This document shows, one piece after another, positions 1 through 5,526 of a stretch of 8,522 bases of DNA; the stretch's first letter is position 1, and every line of letters begins with the position of its first letter. The notes under the pieces were generated by a model, which was not told the DNA's origin, ran no database searches, and saw only the letters and a list, made by a program, of their open reading frames with translations. The translations under genes were made by a program, and so were the position numbers. The stretch is taken from contig JAEERZ010000085.1 in the NCBI GenBank assembly GCA_016286075.1, positions 1 to 8,522 of the forward strand, in the 5' to 3' direction. This stretch comes from Selenomonadaceae bacterium. GTDB taxonomy: Bacteria > Bacillota > Negativicutes > Selenomonadales > Selenomonadaceae.

Positions 1-147
1 GGCACTGTCTTTGTTGCCATTGCAGGTTCCGAAGGAACAAAGGTGGAAAAATATCTTTTCACGGGAAAACGCGGCCAGGTAAAATTTCGCGCGTCGCAGG
101 CGGCGCTTGCGATGTTGCGTGGATATATCAAAAGGTATGAGCAATAA
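1..147 (+). CDS. cinA: CinA-family protein, C-terminal end (partial; nicotinamide-nucleotide amidase domain)
   Basis: This is the 3' end of a gene that enters from the left edge: an open frame of 48 codons ending in TAA. The visible residues begin GTVFVAIAGSEGT, continue with KVEKYLFTGKRGQVKFRAS and end in a helix (QAALAMLRGYI). This matches the end of the CinA C-terminal domain, which usually reads G-T-V-(W/F)-(I/V)-A-(V/L)-A ... G-D-R-xx-(V/I)-R-xx-(A/S)-xxAL-xxL(R). In that family the domain deamidates nicotinamide mononucleotide (PncC activity) in pyridine-nucleotide recycling. Full-length CinA also has an N-terminal MoCF-like domain, and whether it is present here cannot be seen. The next gene starts 25 nt downstream with no terminator between, so co-transcription is possible. 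In many Firmicutes cinA is followed by recA; here it is not. The call rests on about 48 residues. Confidence 0.75.
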   Translation, partial: GTVFVAIAGSEGTKVEKYLFTGKRGQVKFRASQAALAMLRGYIKRYEQ

Positions 148-157
148 CCTTACTTTT

Positions 158-165
158 GGAGGGGG
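158..165 (+). promoter_or_regulatory. Shine-Dalgarno site of the secreted protein gene
   Basis: GGAGGGGG lies 7 nt before the ATG at 173. It decides the start: an in-frame ATG at 107 lies inside the cinA end, has no such site, and would put 22 uncharged or odd residues ahead of the signal peptide. Confidence 0.8.
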
Positions 166-172
166 ATTTTTC

Positions 173-901
173 ATGGATTGGAAAAAGACGATGAAGATGA
201 CGCTGGTTTCGCTGCTGACGGCTTTTTCGGCGATGTCTTCGGCATCGGCGGCGGAGGAACCGGTAATAGCGGCAGAAGCGCCCAGCGTCGGCGAGCAGGC
301 GCAGATGACGCCGGAAGAAGCGTTCCAGGCTTATGTCGACAGCGGATATAAATATACGAGCAAGAGATACGGGTATTCGATCGTTTGCCCGGCCAAGCCG
401 ACGGTGGTGCCTTTGAGCGTGCTGTTCGGGGACAATACGGAAAAAGGCGACGTGCTGATCTTCAGGAGCAACGGCTATGATGTTGCTTACGGTTGGATCG
501 TCATGGTCGACGCTTTCGACGAGGCGACGCTTCCGTCGGATATCACAAAGCAGCCGGAGGATAAGCAGAAGGAGTTCATCGAGAAATTCATGAAGAGTTC
601 TCCTTATGAATTCGTTCGTTTGACCGAGGTGGACGGCCGCTCGGGCGTTTACGCCGTGACGGCGAAAGAGATCGAAGTCGATACCAACGGCGACGGCAAG
701 ACGGACGAGGTTTTGACGGCGGAATCCCAAATGGTCAGGACCTTTTTCCGCGGCGCGTATGGCGGGCGTTTCGGCATCATGCTGATGGACAATCCGAAGC
801 TGACGAAGGAAGGCATCGCTCTTTATGAATTTGGCGTTCTGAGTTTCCAGGAATGGCCGTCGAGCATGCAGAACGGCGCGAACGTTGGTAAGAAGAAATA
901 A
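173..901 (+). CDS. Secreted protein of unknown function with one DxNxDGxxD loop
   Basis: The product is 242 aa. Residues 1-26 form a Sec signal peptide: a basic N-region (MDWKKTMKM), a hydrophobic core (LVSLLTAFSAM), and a likely signal peptidase I cut at ASA|A. An Ala/Glu-rich stretch (about 27-47) follows, then a compact domain from YKYTSKRYGYSIVCPAKP to the end. Because the cell type is diderm, the mature protein should be periplasmic. There is no lipobox, no second membrane segment and no SLH domain. At residues 170-178 (bases 680-706) the sequence DTNGDGKTD matches the calcium-loop consensus DxNxDGxxD seen in EF-hand and dockerin-type loops. A single copy is suggestive only. Mature residues include one cysteine (IVCP). 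The start is set by the strong ribosome site 7 nt upstream. It lies 25 nt after cinA and is closed by a strong terminator. I do not recognise the family; it resembles small exported conserved hypotheticals of Negativicutes, which is an impression and not a search result. Confidence 0.85.
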   Translation: MDWKKTMKMTLVSLLTAFSAMSSASAAEEPVIAAEAPSVGEQAQMTPEEAFQAYVDSGYKYTSKRYGYSIVCPAKPTVVPLSVLFGDNTEKGDVLIFRSNGYDVAYGWIVMVDAFDEATLPSDITKQPEDKQKEFIEKFMKSSPYEFVRLTEVDGRSGVYAVTAKEIEVDTNGDGKTDEVLTAESQMVRTFFRGAYGGRFGIMLMDNPKLTKEGIALYEFGVLSFQEWPSSMQNGANVGKKK

Positions 902-915
902 TAGAACTGCAATAC

Positions 916-954
916 AAAACGGCAACCGGAAGGAAAATCCGGTTGCCGTTTTTT
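916..954 (+). terminator. Rho-independent terminator after the secreted protein gene
   Basis: A perfect 15-bp stem (916-930 pairs with 938-952: AAAACGGCAACCGGA / TCCGGTTGCCGTTTT) encloses a 7-nt loop and runs into six T at 949-954. It starts 14 nt after the stop codon. Read on the minus strand it also has four T at its end (GTTTTG), so it may serve the convergent LysR gene, which stops at 994. Confidence 0.93.
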
Positions 955-993
955 GACGGTCAAAAGATAAGCAGGAGTTATTTTGAAAAAGTA

Positions 994-1884
994 TCAGTCG
1001 ATCAGCGTTTCTTTGCAAAAATCCATGAACGCCGCCGCCGCTTTTGAAATGTAGCGGTCTTTTTTCCAGGCGAGGCCGACGTCGAAGTGCATCGGACGGT
1101 TGAAGGAAAGCACGCGGAAGTCTTGGTTTCCTTTTGTTACGCAGTCCAGCAGGCAGGCCAGCCCGATGCCGTTCGCCACCAAATGTTTGATGATCTCGAT
1201 TTGATTGGATTCGAGCACTACGTTGGGAGAGATTCCCATGGAAGCGAAGCGGTCGGAGAGCATACGGCGGATGAAAGAGCCGTGCTTCATCACGATCAGG
1301 TTTTCGTTGTCAAAATCCTTCAATCGGAAGGAAGGACGGGAGGCCAACGGTGAATCCTCCGGCACGCAGGCCACGAGTTCGGAGGTGCACATGGGAAACG
1401 TATTCAACGCGGCGGGGATGTCCGACAAAATGATGATGCCGAAATCCAGCTCCCCCGCTTCAAGATTCTCGCGGATTGCCATCGATCCTTCCTCGTAAAG
1501 CGAGATGGAAAGATGAGGGTAGATTTTTTGGAAATCCGAGCAGATGCGTGGAAACAGATAGGCGCCGATCATCGGAGGAATTCCGATGCGGATATTGCCC
1601 TTGGAGAGGTTCTTGTAATCCTCCAATTCCCGCAGCGCGTCGTGCAGAATGTCAAGCGCCGGTTCCACGCGGCGGAGAAATATTTCTCCCTCGGCGGTCA
1701 GGAGCACCTGTTTTTGACTGCGGTCAAATAAGCGAAGTCCCAAAAGGCTTTCAAGTTTTTGGATGGCGACGGTGATGTTCGGCTGGGAGACTTCAAGCTC
1801 TGCCGCCGCGCGTGTCAGATTGCGCAGCTTTGCCGTCATGCGAAAATATTCAAGCTGCCGTAATTCCATCGGGATTTTTTTCAT
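994..1884 (-). CDS. LysR-family transcriptional regulator
   Basis: From the ATG at 1884 the product is 296 aa, the usual LysR length. Residues 6-65 are the winged helix-turn-helix: MELRQLEYFRMTAKLRNLTR, then AAAELEVSQPNITVAIQKLE and LGLRLFDR. A linker helix follows (EPALDILHDALRELEDYKNL). From about residue 97 (NIRIGIPPMIGAYLFPRICS) there is a two-lobed periplasmic-binding-like effector domain, with the typical ENLEAGELDFGIII and HLVANGIGLACL segments. The inducer cannot be told from sequence. The start is uncertain: the ATG at 1869 gives the canonical MELRQLEYF beginning but lacks a ribosome site, the ATG at 1884 has only a weak one (TGTGAG), a GTG lies at 1893, and a TTG at 1956 would add a non-homologous extension. 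The gene is divergent from motA. A LysR box overlaps its own -10 element, so autorepression is likely. Confidence 0.93.
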   Translation of the reverse strand: MKKIPMELRQLEYFRMTAKLRNLTRAAAELEVSQPNITVAIQKLESLLGLRLFDRSQKQVLLTAEGEIFLRRVEPALDILHDALRELEDYKNLSKGNIRIGIPPMIGAYLFPRICSDFQKIYPHLSISLYEEGSMAIRENLEAGELDFGIIILSDIPAALNTFPMCTSELVACVPEDSPLASRPSFRLKDFDNENLIVMKHGSFIRRMLSDRFASMGISPNVVLESNQIEIIKHLVANGIGLACLLDCVTKGNQDFRVLSFNRPMHFDVGLAWKKDRYISKAAAAFMDFCKETLID

Positions 1885-1965
1885 TTTGCTCACACACTTT
1901 CGTAGGATGGCCGATTTGTCCGGCAATTCCTTATATACTGCCAAGTCTTTTTGCAAGGCGTTTAT

Positions 1966-1992
1966 CTATATGTCCATAATTATAACATATAG
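1966..1992. promoter_or_regulatory. LysR box, T-N11-A dyad (probable autoregulatory operator)
   Basis: The arms CTATATGT (1966-1973) and ACATATAG (1985-1992) are perfect 8-bp inverted repeats separated by exactly 11 nt, which gives the classic T-N11-A spacing of LysR-type recognition sites. The spacer holds a second, smaller palindrome ATAATTAT (1976-1983) with almost the same centre. The dyad covers the -10 element of the regulator's own promoter (1979-1984, minus strand), so binding would be expected to block transcription of the LysR gene. Its centre is about 95 bp from the regulator's start codon and about 240 bp from motA. Confidence 0.7.
1979..1987 (-). promoter_or_regulatory. Extended -10 promoter of the LysR gene
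   Basis: On the minus strand the sequence reads TG-T-TATAAT: a perfect -10 hexamer (1979-1984) with the extended TGn motif (1985-1987). No good -35 hexamer exists at 16-18 bp; TTGCCA is present but only 12 bp away. Extended -10 promoters can work without a -35. Transcription would start near 1972, giving a leader of about 88 nt. Confidence 0.6.
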
Positions 1993-2113
1993 TTTTTGGC
2001 AACGCCATAAAAAGCTATTTTGATTTTTGGCCGCAGACTCATTTTTCGTTGCAGAAAATGGCGCAGAAAATGAAGAAATAATACATTTAACTATAGAAAA
2101 ATCAATGGTGTTG

Positions 2114-2122
2114 TGCTACACT
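2114..2122 (+). promoter_or_regulatory. Candidate extended -10 promoter for motAB
   Basis: TG-C-TACACT matches the extended -10 pattern with four of six hexamer bases. No convincing -35 lies 16-18 bp upstream, and no flagellar sigma-28 pattern is visible. A short dyad CTACA-N8-TGTAG (2116-2120 / 2129-2133) overlaps it. This is the best candidate in the leader but it is weak. Confidence 0.25.
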
Positions 2123-2203
2123 ATATCCTGTAGAGAAATAATCTTTCAAGGTTCCTTGGGTGCATGGATTCGCTCCCCGTGATATTCCGCGCTTTGCGGA
2201 CGT

Positions 2204-2210
2204 AAAGGAG
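2204..2210 (+). promoter_or_regulatory. Shine-Dalgarno site deciding the TTG start of motA
   Basis: AAAGGAG lies 10 nt before the TTG at 2221. The first in-frame ATG is 10 codons further in and would remove half of the first membrane segment, so the TTG is the better start. A 5-bp hairpin TCCGC/GCGGA (2186-2200) sits 3 nt upstream of this site. Confidence 0.7.
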
Positions 2211-2220
2211 AGGACTTGTT

Positions 2221-2997
2221 TTGGAAACATCAACAGTAATCGGTCTTATCATGGGCCTGATTTCGATTTTTGTCGGTATGGTCATCAAGGGCGCGCCTCT
2301 TTCGGCGCTGAACAATCCGGCGGCGTTCCTGATCATCATCTGCGGCACGATTTCCTGCCTTTTCACGGGATTTCCAATGGAGAACATGAAGAATATCCCG
2401 AATCTCTTCAAAAAGGTTATCAACCGTCCTCAGCTCAAGGATCGCGGCGAGCTGTTGCAGATGTTCGTCGAGCTTTCTCAGATTGCTCGTCGTGAAGGTA
2501 TCTTGGCTCTTGAAAGCAAGGTGCAGGAAATCGAGGATCCGTTCTTCCGTTCCGGCCTCGGCATGGTCATCGACGGTATGGACCCCGAGTTCGTTTCGGA
2601 CGTTATGGACGCGGAGCTTACGGTTATGCAGGCGCGTCACGCGGAAGGCCGTTCGGTGTTCAAACAGGCCGGTACTTACGCGCCGACGCTTGGCGTTCTC
2701 GGCGCCGTGGTCGGTCTGATTGCGGCTCTCGGCAACATGAACGATATCGATAAGCTGGGTCACGCCATCGCGGCGGCGTTCGTCGCCACGATTCTCGGAA
2801 TCTATACGGGTTACGTGCTTTGGCTTCCGTTCGAGAACAAGCTGAAGGTGTTCTCGGAAATGGAAATTAGCCAGAAGCGCATGATCATTGAAGGAATTCT
2901 TTCGCTGCAGGCGGGCGATTCGCCGACGGCCATCGAGGCGAAACTGATGGTCTTCATTCCGCAGTCGGAGCGCGAAGGCCTGAAGACGGAGGGATAA
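2221..2997 (+). CDS. motA: Flagellar motor stator protein MotA (TTG start)
   Basis: The product is 258 aa, normal for the Bacillus-type MotA family. It is the channel-forming subunit of the stator in the inner membrane. With MotB it couples ion flow to torque on the rotor protein FliG. Four membrane segments are visible: about 5-22 (VIGLIMGLISIFVGMVI), 33-50 (PAAFLIIICGTISCLFTG), 150-172 (AGTYAPTLGVLGAVVGLI) and 180-203. The large cytoplasmic loop between segments 2 and 3 holds the conserved patch ARREGILALE (89-98); the charged Arg and Glu here match the FliG-contacting residues R90 and E98 of E. coli MotA. The two channel prolines are present: P155 in YAPTLG and P203 in LWLPFENKLK. The start is TTG, supported by an AAAGGAG site and by a complete first membrane segment. 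motB follows after 3 nt, so the two are one transcription unit. Confidence 0.97.
   Translation: METSTVIGLIMGLISIFVGMVIKGAPLSALNNPAAFLIIICGTISCLFTGFPMENMKNIPNLFKKVINRPQLKDRGELLQMFVELSQIARREGILALESKVQEIEDPFFRSGLGMVIDGMDPEFVSDVMDAELTVMQARHAEGRSVFKQAGTYAPTLGVLGAVVGLIAALGNMNDIDKLGHAIAAAFVATILGIYTGYVLWLPFENKLKVFSEMEISQKRMIIEGILSLQAGDSPTAIEAKLMVFIPQSEREGLKTEG
2988..2993 (+). promoter_or_regulatory. Shine-Dalgarno site of motB, inside the end of motA
   Basis: GGAGGG overlaps the last motA codons and lies 7 nt before the motB ATG at 3001. This fits tight translational coupling of the two stator subunits. Confidence 0.75.
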
Positions 2998-3000
2998 TCT

Positions 3001-3810
3001 ATGGCGAAGAAGAAGAAACACGGCCCGCCTCACGAAGAAGAAGCGGGCGAGGCTTGGCTGCTTCCTTATTCTGACTTGATGACGCTGCTATTGGCCTTGT
3101 TCCTCTGCCTGTTCTGCATGTCGAAGGTGGATGGCGGCAAGGCGAAACAGATGGGCGCGGCATTCGGGAAGGCCTTCGGCATTGGCATGGGCGGCGGAGG
3201 ACTTCTGCCGGGGCTCGGACTCGCGGTCTATCCCCAGGCGGGGGGAGGCGGCGGAGATGGCGACGGCACCGGATCCGGCGACGGCACGGACAGCGGAAAC
3301 CGCGCTTATCTCGCGGAGAACGAGACGCTGGAGCATTTGAAACAGACGATGGATTCGTACATCGTTTCCAATCATTTGAAAGACGAGCTTCGGACGACGC
3401 TGACAGAGGAAGGCCTGATGATCCGCATCAAGGAGACGGCGCTTTTCCCGTCGGGATCGGCGGAGTTGGTCAACGAATCGCAGCTCATCGTGCCCGTGGT
3501 GGCGGGCCTCTTGGCGGCGATTCCCGAGCGGGTGATTATCTCCGGTCATACGGATAACGTGCCGATTGCGACAGCGCAGTATCCGTCGAACTGGGAACTT
3601 TCCTCGGCCCGCGCGATGACGTTCATGAAGGCCTTGTTCGCAGCCAACGCTTCGCTCAATCCGGCACGTTTCAGTGCGATCGGCTACAGCGAGTATCGCC
3701 CGGTGGCGCCTAACGATACGGAGGACGGGCGCAGGCGGAACCGCCGCGTCGAGATTATGATTGCGCGTTCCTTCAAGATGGCGGAAGGCACTCTGGTCGC
3801 AAAGCAATAA
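3001..3810 (+). CDS. motB: Flagellar motor stator protein MotB
   Basis: The product is 269 aa. It begins with a lysine-rich cytoplasmic tail and WLLPYSDLMTL. Asp25 in PYSD corresponds to the essential ion-binding aspartate of MotB (D32 in E. coli, D24 in B. subtilis). One membrane segment spans about 24-41 and carries two cysteines (C36, C39). An unusually Gly/Asp-rich linker at about 61-99 (core GGGGGDGDGTGSGDGTDSG) leads to an OmpA-like peptidoglycan-binding domain at about 140-255. Its signature parts are LFPSGSAEL, ISGHTDNVPI (HTDN at 183-186), SNWELSSARA, GYSEYRPVAPNDT and RRRNRRVEIMI. The protein anchors the stator to the wall and plugs the channel until assembly. It lies 3 nt after motA and is followed by a hairpin with a T tract. 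Whether the motor uses protons or sodium cannot be decided safely from these residues. Confidence 0.97.
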   Translation: MAKKKKHGPPHEEEAGEAWLLPYSDLMTLLLALFLCLFCMSKVDGGKAKQMGAAFGKAFGIGMGGGGLLPGLGLAVYPQAGGGGGDGDGTGSGDGTDSGNRAYLAENETLEHLKQTMDSYIVSNHLKDELRTTLTEEGLMIRIKETALFPSGSAELVNESQLIVPVVAGLLAAIPERVIISGHTDNVPIATAQYPSNWELSSARAMTFMKALFAANASLNPARFSAIGYSEYRPVAPNDTEDGRRRNRRVEIMIARSFKMAEGTLVAKQ

Positions 3811-3821
3811 AGAAAAATAGG

Positions 3822-3849
3822 GGCTGTCGTGTTGCGCGGCAGCCTTTTT
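3822..3849 (+). terminator. Probable terminator between motB and the nnr gene
   Basis: An 8-bp stem (GGCTGTCG at 3822-3829 with CGGCAGCC at 3837-3844, one G-U pair) with a 7-nt loop is followed by five T (3845-3849). It starts 11 nt after the motB stop codon. It ends only 5 nt before the ribosome site of the next gene, so it may be leaky or act as a conditional element rather than a full stop. Confidence 0.6.
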
Positions 3850-3854
3850 ACAAC

Positions 3855-3860
3855 GGGAGG
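3855..3860 (+). promoter_or_regulatory. Shine-Dalgarno site of the nnr gene
   Basis: GGGAGG lies 7 nt before the ATG at 3868 and selects it over an upstream in-frame TTG-type start that would fall inside the terminator hairpin. Confidence 0.75.
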
Positions 3861-3867
3861 AAAAAGT

Positions 3868-5418
3868 ATGAAGATCGCCTTGACCGAAGAAATTCGCCAT
3901 ATTGATAAGATGGCGGCGGATATATACGGGATTGATACGCTGCTTCTGATGGAAAACGCGGGCCGCGCGGCGGCGGACGCGTTGACCGGGGTTCTGGGCG
4001 AGGTTGCCGGACGAAACGTCTGCGTGCTGGCGGGCAGCGGGAACAACGGCGGAGACGCCTATGCGGCGGCGCGCCATCTTTTGAGCAGGGGCGCGAAGGT
4101 TGCGATATACTCCGTGGGGAACGCAGAGCATTTGAAACCTGCGGCGAAAAATAATTTGGAGATATGCAAAAAATTAGGAATTCCCGTCCGCGCATTGGAA
4201 CAGGAGCGCGATTGGGAAAAGCTGCGCATTTATCTGCGTTTGGCGGACGGAGTGCTGGACGGCATTCTCGGTACCGGCGTCAAGGGACCGCTGCGTGAGA
4301 CAGAGGACCGGCTGATCCGCATGGTCAACGAGGAAGCGCGGCATGTAGTTTCTATCGACGTGCCCAGCGGCGTGGACGCGGATACGGGCATGACGCACGG
4401 TGCGGCGATTCTTGCGGAGACGACGGCATCCTTCGGCCTGCCGAAGACGGGGCTGTTCTTCTGTCCCGGCGCTGCCTGCGCGGGAAAGATTGTCGTGGAT
4501 TCCATCAGTCTGCCGCAAGCCCTTTTGGAAGACAAGGGCATCCTGCAGGAATACTTGGACGATGCGGCGGCGCAGGCGCTTTTGCCATCGCGGCCGGCGG
4601 ACGCATACAAGGGCATTTGCGGGTGCGTATTGGTGGTGGCAGGCTCCCGGGGCATGACGGGTGCGGCGGAGATGGCGGCAAATGCGGTGCTGCGTTCCGG
4701 AGCAGGTATTGCGACGGTGGCGACGGCGGACGGCGTGGCGGATATCTTGGCGACGAAGCTCACGGAGGTCATGACCAAACCGTTGCCGGAAATTCAGCGC
4801 GGCGTTTTGGGAGAGACGGCGACGGAGGCGCTGGCGGCATTGCTGCCAAAATACGATACGGTGCTGATCGGGCCGGGATTGGGTCGCGCGCCGGAGACGG
4901 GGGCTATGGTGCGGCGTTTTGCCGCTCGCGTAAAGGTTCCTTTGATTTTGGATGCTGACGCGCTGTACGCTTTCTGCGGGCATACGGAAGAACTCCAAGG
5001 AATCGGCGCACCGCTTATCATGACGCCCCACCTTGGCGAGATGGCGGAACTGCTCGGCATCAAAGCGGCGCAGCTGCGTGAGAATCTTGTTGCCCACGCG
5101 CGCAAGGCGGCGACGGATTGGAAGGCGATCCTTGTGCTCAAGAGCGAATGTACGATTGTCGCTTTCCCGGACGGGCGCGTATTCTTCACCTCGAAGGGCA
5201 ATTCTTCCATGGCGACGGCGGGCGCCGGGGACGTGCTGGCCGGCGCGGTGGCGGGCATGGTAAAAGAAGCGGGGCCGGAAGCGGCGGCGCTTTTAGGCAT
5301 GTTCCTGCACGGGTACGCTGGAGATTTGGCGGCGGAGGAAAAAGTGGAGGGCCTGATTGCAAGCGATATCTTAGACAAGTTGCCCGAGGCGAGGCGGCGT
5401 CTGAAAAACGGGGAATGA
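3868..5418 (+). CDS. nnr: Bifunctional NAD(P)HX epimerase / ADP- or ATP-dependent NAD(P)HX dehydratase
   Basis: The product is 516 aa, the usual length of the fused YjeF-type enzyme. It is a cytoplasmic metabolite-repair protein: it interconverts the R and S forms of hydrated NADH/NADPH and dehydrates the S form back to the normal cofactor at the cost of ADP or ATP. The N-terminal epimerase domain (about 1-215) shows MENAGRAAAD, GSGNNGGDAYAAARHL (56-71), DGILGTGVKGP and SIDVPSGVDADTG (162-174). The C-terminal ribokinase-like dehydratase domain (about 235-510) shows YKGICGCVLVVAGS, GPGLG (335-339), DADAL (362-366), TPHLGEMAELL (386-396) and GNSSMATAGAGDVLAG (444-459), whose Asp455 fits the catalytic aspartate. 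The Nnr loop reads GDAY where GDGY/F is commoner, and SSMATAGAGD where PGMATGGSGD is common; both look like conservative variants. It sits 57 nt after motB but behind a terminator-like hairpin, with no clear promoter of its own. Downstream ilvE has its own promoter. Confidence 0.96.
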   Translation: MKIALTEEIRHIDKMAADIYGIDTLLLMENAGRAAADALTGVLGEVAGRNVCVLAGSGNNGGDAYAAARHLLSRGAKVAIYSVGNAEHLKPAAKNNLEICKKLGIPVRALEQERDWEKLRIYLRLADGVLDGILGTGVKGPLRETEDRLIRMVNEEARHVVSIDVPSGVDADTGMTHGAAILAETTASFGLPKTGLFFCPGAACAGKIVVDSISLPQALLEDKGILQEYLDDAAAQALLPSRPADAYKGICGCVLVVAGSRGMTGAAEMAANAVLRSGAGIATVATADGVADILATKLTEVMTKPLPEIQRGVLGETATEALAALLPKYDTVLIGPGLGRAPETGAMVRRFAARVKVPLILDADALYAFCGHTEELQGIGAPLIMTPHLGEMAELLGIKAAQLRENLVAHARKAATDWKAILVLKSECTIVAFPDGRVFFTSKGNSSMATAGAGDVLAGAVAGMVKEAGPEAAALLGMFLHGYAGDLAAEEKVEGLIASDILDKLPEARRRLKNGE

Positions 5419-5455
5419 CTTGACGGGAGTTCTCGAAATTTATTTTCCATGTTTC

Positions 5456-5484
5456 TTGACTGTGAAAGGCGACAGGCATAAAAT
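5456..5484 (+). promoter_or_regulatory. Sigma-A promoter of ilvE
   Basis: TTGACT (5456-5461) and TAAAAT (5479-5484) are each one base off consensus and are separated by an ideal 17 bp. Transcription would begin near 5491, giving a leader of about 36 nt before the ATG at 5527. It lies 38 nt after the nnr stop codon. Confidence 0.82.
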
Positions 5485-5502
5485 AAAACCGTTATTATTT
5501 TA
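5479..5502. promoter_or_regulatory. Operator-like inverted repeat over the ilvE -10 and start site
   Basis: TAAAATAA (5479-5486) and TTATTTTA (5495-5502) are perfect 8-bp inverted repeats with an 8-nt spacer, centred near the predicted transcription start. The left arm is the -10 hexamer itself. A dimeric repressor binding here would occlude RNA polymerase. The arms are pure A/T, so chance is a real alternative. Confidence 0.4.
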
Positions 5503-5526
5503 AAGTTTGCGAGGAGATGGGTTTTC

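Larger units (their letters stand above)
1885..2220. other. Divergent lysR-motA intergenic region (336 bp, AT-rich)
   Basis: No gene is supported here. The stretch is clearly more AT-rich than the flanking genes. From left to right it contains the leader of the LysR gene (about 88 nt), its extended -10 promoter with an overlapping LysR box, and an imperfect hairpin (1993-2011, TTTTTGGC/GCCATAAA with one mismatch). Next come a 10-bp direct repeat GCAGAAAATG at 2051-2060 and 2063-2072 and a weak candidate motA promoter near 2114-2122. The motA leader carries a small hairpin (2186-2200) just before the ribosome site. Confidence 0.8.

Noticed and set aside
128..1018. Long minus-strand open frame opposite the secreted protein gene (296 codons)
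   Set aside because: Its composition is rich in Arg, His and Leu as expected from the antisense of a GC3-biased gene. It has no domain, crosses the terminator at 916-954, and the plus-strand gene has a signal peptide and a ribosome site.
994..1956. TTG start at 1956 for the LysR gene
   Set aside because: It would add a non-homologous N-terminus before MELRQLEYF, has no ribosome site, and starts only about 16 nt after the predicted transcription start.
1993..2011. Hairpin TTTTTGGC/GCCATAAA as a terminator
   Set aside because: The stem has a mismatch and only four strong pairs, and no gene ends nearby on either strand; it is probably just AT-rich promoter DNA.
2230..3033. Minus-strand open frame opposite motA (267 codons)
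   Set aside because: MotA on the plus strand is unmistakable. The antisense translation is Arg/His-rich and without recognisable motifs.
3088..4131. Minus-strand open frame across motB and the start of nnr (347 codons)
   Set aside because: It covers two clear plus-strand genes and their boundary, and shows only antisense-type composition.
5419..5526. T-box, riboswitch or leader peptide before ilvE
   Set aside because: Only about 36 nt lie between the predicted transcription start and the ATG, with no specifier-like stem or run of Leu/Ile/Val codons.
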